From Heliocidaris erythrogramma (Eukaryota; Echinodermata; Echinoidea; Camarodonta; Echinometridae), in contig CM046857.1 of the NCBI GenBank assembly GCA_025617745.1, positions 27,746,094 to 27,810,093 of the forward strand: DNA of 64,000 nucleotides. The letters run 5' to 3'. Position 1 is the stretch's first letter. Each line of letters starts with the position of its first letter. Positions 56,842 through 64,000 of the stretch are shown piece after piece. Under the pieces are notes generated by a model that saw only the letters and a list, made by a program, of their open reading frames with translations, searched no databases and was not told where the DNA came from. The position numbers and the translations under genes were made by a program.

Positions 56842-56992
56842 GTGGCCCAAGTTATGGCTATATGAATATCTAATTAGCCCCATTGAAGTCAGTGTAAATT
56901 GGCCTGGTTCTTAACAGTTTAGAACCAGGCCAATTTAACACTGACTTCAATGGGGCTAAGGAGGTATTCATGCAGCCATATCTCGGGGCCCA
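56842..56992. mobile_element. palindromic MITE with a near-perfect hairpin core
   Basis: Core arms 56876-56911 and 56921-56957 pair over 36 bp with a single one-base bulge, closed by a 9-base loop. Outside the core the similarity goes on less well (GGCCCAAGTTATGGCTATATGAATAT against ATATTCATGCAGCCATATCTCGGGGCCC). If transcribed, the core would be a long double-stranded hairpin. Confidence 0.8.
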
Positions 56993-57104
56993 ATGAGCCA
57001 ATTGCAATAAAATTTGGGCTCTGGATGTTTTTTACCATGTTCCTTTGAGATATGGTATAAAAAATGTAAAAATGAAAAAATAACTTTTTGTGACGTCATC
57101 ACGT

Positions 57105-57455
57105 CGGTACTGAAAAAAAAAGAAACAAAAAGAAAGTAAAAGAAGATAGAGAGAAGAAAAACAAAGAAATACATAAAGAAATTAAAAGAAGATAGAGGGA
57201 GCAAAAAAAATCCATGAAATAATAAGAAATAAGATGAGAGAATGAAAAATAAAACAAAGAAATACATAAGAAAAGAGACAGAAGAAAAACAGTGAAATAC
57301 ATAAGAAAAACGAGAGATAAAAAAACAACAACTAAGAAATACGTAAGAAAAAGAAGACAATGAGAAGAAAAAGAAAGAAATTCATAGCGAAAGAATTAAT
57401 ATAGAGAGAAGAAAAACAAAGAAATTGATAAGAAAAGGATGAAGATAGAGAGAAG
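57105..57455 (+). repeat. A-rich minisatellite
   Basis: Decayed repeats of about 20-40 bases with AAAGAAATACATAAG and AAGATAGAGAGAAGAAAA. The long minus-strand Phe/Ser frames here are artefacts of composition. Confidence 0.7.
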
Positions 57456-58762
57456 ACAAGACAAATTAATACTATAGTACTACAGCCATGCCAGCCGTGT
57501 TGGTCATCAAAAACACAAGGATACTGGACAAACGACGATTGTCATTACATTTAATATCAGGCGTTCTCTTCAGATGCTTGCAAAAGATGACTTATGATTT
57601 TTTTTGACTTATAGCAAAAAGGCATGGTAAAACAAATTTGGCTAGGATAGACTGATCAAGTATAAATTTGTCTTTAAAAGTATCGTATTTTGCAGCCCTT
57701 TGCTTTTGAAGCCGTCAGTGTGAATTTAAAGATTGAGATCGCATCTTGGAATCGTTCGTGATTTCTCCATTCACATAAGGTTTGCGTGCAAATTCTCTTT
57801 CACAGTGGAGCGCGGAGAGTGATCTCCTGGTAATCGATCAACTATTTTGACGTCAATCTATTACGGGTTTGCGTTGTAACGGTTTCGTGTTATTTTACTA
57901 CACTGATGAATGAGAACCATCCTTCCGGCTCGTAAATAGACAAACATGGATCACAGTATGGAAGGTGGGTGTAGGATGTTAATACAATTTCACCTGCTCT
58001 TCATGATCTCTTGGCCGATTTTAAATAGTTAATGAAGACTACCAAACCTCATGTCACTCCTCAAAGGTAAACGATACAGGAGGTTCGCGTACGTGCTTCT
58101 CGCTACTGCACTGTCCTTTTCTTAACGGGTACGAAACCTCAAAGCACATGTATGTGAGTTTGTATATGCTTGAATAGGTTATTATAGACTTACTATATTA
58201 AATATGTTTATGTGCAAAACGTAAATTGAACTCTTAAAGGTCTTTATATATTCGGGTATATTGAACCATTAACGTAGAAATTTCAAGAAACACAATTTAT
58301 TATGCTATTATTGTAAAGTTATGAGCAAGATTCTAAAATATGAGTATAAATTATATCAATTATATCCATCGTAAGTAGGAGGCAGGGTTGGCAGGGCTAT
58401 AGCCCAACCCCCTTGCCTCGGGAATTTGAAATTGCCATAGTATTCGTTCCCTTATAATCAGACAACCATCAATGCACTTTTGGACAGCGATGTAATGTGT
58501 AATTATTATATTCCTTGTTTGTTTGTTTTTTGACAAAACTACATTTTCAGTATAAAAGGTGTCGAAGTTTCTGCTTGCTCGCTTCCTTCGCTCGCAAACT
58601 TTAGAAACTGGAATGTTGTCATTCGGGTAAAAGATTCCAACCTCTGGTGAAAATTTCAATGTACGCCTAGGATATCCAAGATTATTACAACTAGTGTTAA
58701 CTGCAAAATGGCAGCTGTCACCACTATTTATATATTTGCTGTGCCCCTTAGGTCTAGAATAT
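57456..58762. other. unassigned DNA
   Basis: No gene recognised. GCTCGCTTCCTTCGCTCGCAAACTTTAGAAAC at 58575-58606 resembles the GCTCGC satellite units (CGCTCGCAAATCTTAGAAA at 12675 and 15297). Confidence 0.4.
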
Positions 58763-58832
58763 CGTGTGTGTGTGGGGGGGGGGGGTGTGCCTGCGTGTGT
58801 GAGGGGGTGTGCGCGTGTGTATGTGTGGGCGT
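58763..58832 (+). repeat. (GT)n with poly-G
   Basis: GTGTGTGTGGGGGGGGGGGG then mixed GTGTG and GCGTGTG to about 58832. Confidence 0.8.
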
Positions 58833-58925
58833 GTTTAGCCGTATGTCCGAGGACATTTTCGGACAGAGAACAAAATAATTTAAAAAAATAAATCATGAGA
58901 ACAATGGTCCTCGGAAGCCGTAAAG
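58833..58925 (+). repeat. CCGAGGAC repeat, copy 4, internally deleted
   Basis: Starts TTAGCCGTATGTCCGAGG as in copy 2 and keeps GTCCTCGGAAGCCG. It then jumps to TAAAGC, the last few bases of the element. About 95 bp between two CCTCGGAAG blocks are lost, as expected from deletion between short direct repeats. GT-rich DNA follows. Confidence 0.75.
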
Positions 58926-59160
58926 CTGTGTGTAGGTGCATGTGGGGGTGTGTTGGGTGCGAGCGTGTGTGTGTTTCTATTACATTTCATTGTTTAAGAA
59001 GCCAATTAGCTTGCATGAACTACATGGTCTTGGTAATTTATGGCATACATGCTTTCTCAAAAAAGGCGTTTATGACCAATCTACTTAAGATGAGAGGTTA
59101 TATTATATATCATAATCATAATCATAATTATATACATGTATATGGTTGAAGGTTTGTTAA
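58926..59160. other. GT-rich then AT-rich DNA
   Basis: GTGTGTAGGTGCATGTGGGG and similar to about 58975, then unassigned sequence. Confidence 0.4.
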
Positions 59161-59163
59161 TCC

Positions 59164-59240
59164 GTCGGTCAATTGAATCTGGTGCCGACGAAACCAAGGG
59201 TCCGTCTCTGTTGTCGAGATTAAGGCAGGGGAGTTATATT
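59164..59240 (+). mobile_element. SINE-related fragment
   Basis: GTCGGTCAATTGAATCTGGTG, then CGACGAAACCA and GTCCGTCTCTG, match the complement of 33890-33943. A decayed tRNA-like region, TTGTCGAGATTAAGGCA, follows. No working B box is visible. Confidence 0.5.
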
Positions 59241-60207
59241 AAGCCTGGGGATTAAGCTCGTCGCATTGCTGTCCATATATCGATCGAATATTTGCCGATA
59301 CCCGAGCGATGTACTGGCGACCTGTTTTAACACGAGCATTGCGACCTCAAATCGCTGATTTTTGGAGCAGGTTCCGGAGCCCTGCGAATGTCGGCCGACC
59401 CCTAAAAAACGGGTCGGAGCCAGCATTGTTCGAGCAGACATGTACACCGGCTGTATTCCTGGCAAAAATACCCTTTGAGCTCGTATAGAATTCGGATGGG
59501 CTCCGTTTTTTTTTATATGTGACGGCCCCTTGGGAGCTTGTGCAAACGATAAATAATTATATCATTATTTGAAATTTGGAATTTTGTAAATCATTGAACT
59601 GTGAAATAAGGACAATGCACAAAAGGTGAAACCATGAGGCAGGCGCTCTTGCAGGAAATCATATGACAGGTTAAGGCTATTGAAATTCGAAATCTAAAGT
59701 CATTGTATTGTTTTAAGAAAGCTCATCAAAGTGAAAGTATTGGGGGCTATTGCTTCACTCTTTTCATCGTGTACATGTATTTTCATTCAACACAAATTAT
59801 TCCAACCAATAGGATCACGTATTTGGGAGTTGCGTTTAAGTTTCTTTTAAACTTGCGTTTAAGCCAAAACTTTTTTTCTTTGAAGGCGTATTAAGATATT
59901 ATAGCAACAAGTGTTAATGCTGTTGCTTTTAGCAATCCAGTGCATATCTCTTCCAGTTTTATTTCATTTCATTTTTGGTTATAACTGAGAACTACAGGCA
60001 CTACCCACCTACATATAATCTATGCTTATCATTTCATCCAGCATGTCACTTAATTTATATTCGGTTATCTTGTATTGTATCATTATCACATTCATGCGCA
60101 TGAAAATGTACTTTTGAAAATATGATATTGAAACCAATGAATCAAATCAAATACAATCAAAGTATGCAACAATGTAAAATAAAAGACTGGACTTCCAGTA
60201 AAAAAGC
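59241..60207. other. unassigned AT-rich DNA
   Basis: No gene recognised. Confidence 0.4.
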
Positions 60208-60235
60208 TCTTTCTCTCTCTCTCTCTCTCTCTCTC
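60208..60235 (+). repeat. (TC)n microsatellite
   Basis: About 13 TC units, directly abutting the 5' end of the LINE fragment. Confidence 0.85.
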
Positions 60236-60236
60236 C

Positions 60237-60344
60237 ATAATTTGGAAGAGCTTACCATTATACATTAAATCTAGTCCATCACTTAATGTTTTTAAAAGGA
60301 GATATAAAACCCTAATACTCAGTAGATATGTTAGCAATGTTTGA
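60237..60344 (+). pseudogene. LINE reverse transcriptase, last 35 codons
   Basis: The frame reads IIWKSLPLYIKSSPSLNVF, then KRRYKTLILSRYVSNV and a stop (60342-60344). The W-SLP and FKRRYK-LL blocks are the usual C-terminus of CR1/Jockey-like reverse transcriptases. Sequence before it is a microsatellite, so the copy is strongly 5'-truncated. Confidence 0.75.
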
Positions 60345-60766
60345 CCAGGTCTTGATTTGTTTTGTTTTGTTTGTTTTTGTTTTTGTTTTTTTCTTTTGTC
60401 TTTTTGTCTATATTAATGTATTTTTTTTTGGTTTGGTAATCTTATCATGCTTATACTCTATTTTTTCTTTTCAATCTGATCTTGTTTAGCTCTCATCTTA
60501 TCCTAATTTCAGATTTTCAGTTTCATTTTTTGTTAAGGTGGCAGCACTAATAAAGCATTACCTTTCTAGCTGTCTCCTCATTCTCATAAATACTCTCTTT
60601 CCCCTGTATTTTCTCCAGATCACTTTTTTGATGTATATCATATTTTATGATTATTTTGTAGCATATATAGTTTTGACTTTATATGTATGCTTTATTGTAT
60701 GTTCTGTAATTTTGTTTTTATAATGAATGAAATAAAATCGATATTCAACTCAATTCAATTCAATTT
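60345..60766 (+). mobile_element. LINE 3' untranslated region and tail
   Basis: T-rich sequence ends with AATGAATGAAATAAAATCGATATTCAAC and the tail CTCAATTCAATTCAATT (60748-60764), a short tandem tail of the CR1 style. Confidence 0.6.
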
Positions 60767-60905
60767 TTCTCTTTATCCCTCTCTCTCTCTCTCTTTCTTT
60801 CTTAACATCTCTCTTCCTTTCTCTCTCTCTTTTACATCCTCTCTCATTATCTATCTTTCTATCTCCCTCTTTATCTCTCTCTCTGTCTCTTTCTCTCTCT
60901 AATAG
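60767..60905 (+). repeat. (TC)n-rich tract
   Basis: CTCTCTCTCTCTTTCTTTC and related sequence to 60900, then six TAG triplets at about 60903-60922. Confidence 0.85.
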
Positions 60906-60922
60906 TAGTAGTAGTAGTAGTA

Positions 60923-62301
60923 GAAGTCTTATTTATGACGGGTAATCGTACCAGTGACATACACTATTCTCCCAGGGAGCATGTTGAAAGAAAAATGAAT
61001 ACATATACGGGCACAAGAAACAAATACTAATTACATTTGAAAAATTGAAATTTAAGGTCCGTGCACTCACCAGTACGACGAATAATTGTCGTATACCTGT
61101 TGAATTTCTAATTGAATATGGTGTACTGTTCCACCTGGGTTCTCTCTCTCTCTCTTCTGAATTAAAAACAATTATTGGCGTACACCTCCATCCGTGAAAT
61201 TTGTCAACTTTCAGTGCCCAAACAAATCGACAAATACAATATCTTGTAAAACCAGGTATAATCTTTAGAGATGAATGATTACTTTGGCAAATCTTGCCAC
61301 GTAGACTTAATAATTACTATTTCACATTAGCGAGTTTTATTTTTTTTTTATTTTTCTTGCTATATATCTATCATAACTTTGTAACTACTACTTGGGCAAG
61401 CATTACGTGAGGAAAATTTGTTAAATTATAAGAGAGTACTTGGAATGGGAATAAGTGGAATAGCAAGTAGAGTTGGGCCTACACATCAATATTAAGCGAT
61501 ACACAATTCACTTTGTTCAGTAAAGTTTCATTAGCGGGCATAGCAGGATGAGATTAATTTGAAGGAAAATAATGAAAAGGGCGGGAAAATAGCTCATTAT
61601 TTGATAAATCATCAACAAGATAGATGGCTTTGAAAAACATTTTACTAAACGGTAAAAGTTATCTGCGGATTAGACATCCTCTTGTGTAGAAACATCCGCA
61701 GAAAACACGCCACTTTGTGAAAGTTTAGGGCTGCCATTTTCGAGTGTTAAAACCTGACGCCATGCGTACCTCCCCACCCTTCGCCTGTGTGAAGAAATGT
61801 GGACACGGAAAAGCAATTTGTTTTCTGGAGGGCCCACGCAGATCTATTCCTTTGCCATTGATCGCCTCTTAAAGTACCTGTCATTCTGATTATTCTGTTA
61901 GCATCGTCGAACTGCTAAGCAGTTACCGGTCATTACCGCCTCGTCTTGTTTGCTTGACCCACTATAGCCAGGCCCTCGCTGCATATTGATTTAAACTGTC
62001 ACTGGTTACGGGTGCAGCTGAAACAGCAACCGAATTCGATTCCTAATTTGCAATGCTGCGGACACAGTTCAAGTACCAAAGCTCCGATGTCGAGACGTCA
62101 GGGTTTTAAGAGCGGCATATTATACAGAACAAGATTAGAGGTCCCTCTTTTTCTTGAAATGAAATTAGTCCAAAACGTATTAGATATAAACACAACAAAT
62201 GGATTTTGTAGGTGATAATTGCACGTATTTTCTACATCTCTCTTTTTCCCCTTGCGTTTGCGAGACAGACGTATAAAACAAGGGTTACATACGCACGACG
62301 G
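60923..62301. other. unassigned DNA
   Basis: No gene recognised. A stretch near 61690-61990 is richer in GC, but its frames are short and interrupted. Confidence 0.4.
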
Positions 62302-62573
62302 CATTGGCGTGTCCAGGGGGTGGCGCAACAGGCGCCCCCCCCCCCTATTGGCCGTCGTAAAAAAAAATATATAAAAAAAAAGAAAAAGGTTGTTCATTAT
62401 AAAATAGGCTTCAAAATTGGTCACATATAGGATTATTTTGCATCTCAGCCCTTCTTCAGGAGCAAAAAATTTCCACAGGGGAGGGGACACCCCCTCCATT
62501 TAGACCCATCCCCCACGACGGCGATCAATAATGCCTGGCGCCCCCCTATTGGGAAGTCCTAGATACGCCCCTG
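62302..62573. mobile_element. 272-bp TIR element of CAG type
   Basis: Left end CATTGGCGTGTCCAGG and the complement of the right end, CAGGGGCGTATCTAGG, match at 12 of 16 bases. Possible target duplication CGACGG/CAACGG. GGCGCCCCCC followed by TATTGG appears in both halves in the same direction, so a nested or rearranged copy is likely. An A-rich stretch fills the middle. Confidence 0.6.
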
Positions 62574-62688
62574 CAACGGCGTCACATTATAACGTCATCA
62601 TTTGGAAGGAACCGTCTACTGGCGAACATGTTTCAACACAGTGTTTCTTCAATTTGAAACAAGGAGGTCATTGGAATGAGACCAAACC

Positions 62689-62906
62689 TGGGGATGTTTC
62701 ATAAAGCTGTTCGTAAGTTACACACGACTTTACGCACGACTGGTGATCAGTTCTTGCGCTAAATGACTGAGAATCTGACATAGAGATACATACTAAGATA
62801 GTATAATCTCTATGGAATCTGATTAGTATAGCACCCAAGAACATGTTCCAGTCGTTCGTAAAGTCATTCGTAACTTTACGAACAGCTTTATGAAACACCC
62901 CCCTGA
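62689..62906. mobile_element. 218-bp hairpin MITE, GGGG-CATAAAG type
   Basis: Left end GGGGATGTTTCATAAAGCTG, then TTCGTAAGTTAC. The complement of the right end reads GGGGGTGTTTCATAAAGCTG and TTCGTAAAGTTAC. The arms go on past 50 bp. The centre is unique. One of five elements with this type of end. Confidence 0.8.
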
Positions 62907-63379
62907 TATTTTAGGATACTTGAATGAATAATCAAGATCTTTAAAACATTTAGACAGGCATTTGTGAATTATGTTAGACATACTGACTGACAAGATAAGC
63001 GAAGTACTCAACGGTATGGGGTCCAAACGTGGGCACCGAACCATTTGTTTTAAAAAGTTGGGGTGATCAAGCTTTCTGAGCCACCTTCTCTCATTCTTAC
63101 TCAAATAGTTCTGGAGAGAAATTCCCTTCCGTGTACATGAACATCAAAGATTCTTTATGCTTCATTTCCCTTCTGGGAACTTTTTTTTCAAATAATTTGA
63201 TTGTAGAAACATTTTGATACCTACATTATAAAGAATAATCTTATTTTTGTTTGTAATGCAGCTATTTCATTTTTATTCAGAATACGTTTTTAATATCATT
63301 CATTTGTCGATCACTTGCTTGTGTGTGTTTTTTTTTGGCCCTCATTGTCGTAAACCGGTTGATATTTTATACTTTAAAG
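62907..63379. other. unassigned AT-rich DNA
   Basis: No gene recognised up to the beginning of LINE similarity. Confidence 0.4.
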
Positions 63380-64000
63380 CAATTATTTGTGTTATGAATG
63401 GTAGATGAGGGGAGAGGAGTACGTCAGGGGATCCATTGTCTCCGTATTTGTTTCTTTTAGTTATAGAAGCATTTGCAATTCGTAAAGCACATAATATAAA
63501 CGAAATAAAAATAGGACATATTGAAGTGAAATTAACACTGTACGCAGATGAGATGACTATGTTTTTGAAAGATTCAGAATCAATACAACATCTGTAGAAC
63601 ATCTAGAAAAGGGTGTTAAATACGTTTTGGAGATTATCCGGCTTAAAAGTGAACAAAAATAAAACAAAGGCATTAATGTTAGCAAAATTTCTGGCTCGCT
63701 TCGCTCGCCAGAAGTTTTACCTCCATATCCCAAAAGGATTTCAACAGCGCCAAGGCCTCGACAAGAGGCTGTAGAACATCTAGAAAAGGGTGTTAAATAC
63801 GTTTTGGAGATTATCCGGCTTAAAAGTGAACACAAATAAAACAAAGGCATTAATGTTAGGTCCTCGTAAAAATATAAGAAATATGTTTTCGCTGGGAAAG
63901 CAAGTACAAGTTGTTAAAATACTTGGAATATATTTTTCTTTAGACGTAAATATAAAGGAGGAAATGATTATAAAGATATATTAAGTAAACTCAAAAGTTT
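63380..64000 (+). pseudogene. LINE reverse transcriptase with YADE site and post-mortem duplication
   Basis: From about 63413 the frame reads RGVRQGDPLSPYLFLLVIEAF, the fingers-palm block of L1-like or related reverse transcriptases. KLTLYADEMTMFLKD follows: the catalytic YADD has become YADE. One-base errors near 63594 (CTGTAG) and 63613 (AAGGGTG) break the frame. A 91-bp segment (63592-63682) is repeated at 63769-63859 and encloses 86 bp of foreign sequence. From 63807 the second copy reads WRLSGLKVNTNKTKALMLGP and continues through KILGIYFSLDVNIKEE to about 63984. The element runs off the window. Confidence 0.8.
63683..63768 (+). other. 86-bp insertion with mirror motif
   Basis: Contains CTGGCTCGCTTCGCTCGCCAG (63691-63711): the mirror-symmetric GCTCGCTTCGCTCG core closed by CTGGC and GCCAG, a 5-bp stem. 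It lies exactly between the two copies of the 91-bp duplication. The same core is the hallmark of the satellite at 12.4-12.8 and 15.0-15.6 kb. Confidence 0.6.

Noticed and set aside
56968..57360. Phe-rich membrane-like minus-strand frame of 130 codons
   Set aside because: Antisense of an A-rich minisatellite; apparent membrane segments are due to composition.
58360..58941. 193-codon minus-strand open frame
   Set aside because: Runs across the CCGAGGAC repeat, GT-rich and poly-G DNA and unassigned sequence; no domain seen.

Overview
This window looks like noncoding, repeat-rich DNA from a metazoan nuclear genome. I see no operons, no bacterial-type gene density, and no long host open reading frame. 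The repeat content suggests a marine invertebrate deuterostome, most likely an echinoderm such as a sea urchin. That assignment rests on overall pattern: several LINE lineages, tRNA-derived SINEs with (ATT)n tails, dense short foldback DNA transposons, and long poly-G/poly-C and (GA)n/(CA)n tracts. It is an inference. The only real coding signal comes from dead non-LTR retrotransposons. 500 bases (8570-9069) are an assembly gap.

Layout. 0.7-1.2 kb: two SINEs facing head to head. 2.05-4.32 kb: a GC-rich LINE bounded by a perfect 13-bp target-site duplication. 4.95-6.03 kb: two copies of a foldback built from divergent tRNA-like promoters. 7.70-8.25 kb: a minisatellite of about 14-bp units. 9.80-10.30 kb: a 251-bp tandem duplication. 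11.4-16.0 kb: two large copies of one non-autonomous element carrying GCTCGC-rich satellite units; one copy (13902-16017) has terminal inverted repeats and a 5-bp target duplication. 18.1-20.5 kb: a CCGAGGAC repeat, microsatellites and three inverted-repeat elements. 21.2-24.1 kb: an internally deleted LINE followed by two foldback elements. 25-31 kb: mostly unassigned AT-rich DNA.

31-46 kb: another foldback element, four LINE fragments and a possible TIR element. It also has a decayed tandem array at 43.65-44.4 kb and a foldback element split by an L2-like LINE insertion with an 8-bp target duplication. 47.86-48.02 kb: a clean 166-bp TIR element. 49.05-51.21 kb: the best-preserved LINE, on the minus strand. 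52.4-53.2 kb: two tandem CCGAGGAC repeats, a 174-bp foldback and a 39-bp palindrome. 55.2 kb: a TTAA-flanked element. 56.9 kb: a near-perfect hairpin. 60.2 kb and 63.4-64.0 kb: LINE remnants, the last with a post-mortem duplication around an inserted GCTCGC motif.

Nothing here works together as a pathway. The window records layered transposition by at least six recognisable LINE lineages, three SINE-type families and several DNA-transposon-like families that carry no transposase gene in this window. The two weak candidates for host exons (37.56-37.75 kb plus, 51.54-51.73 kb minus) are marked low confidence.
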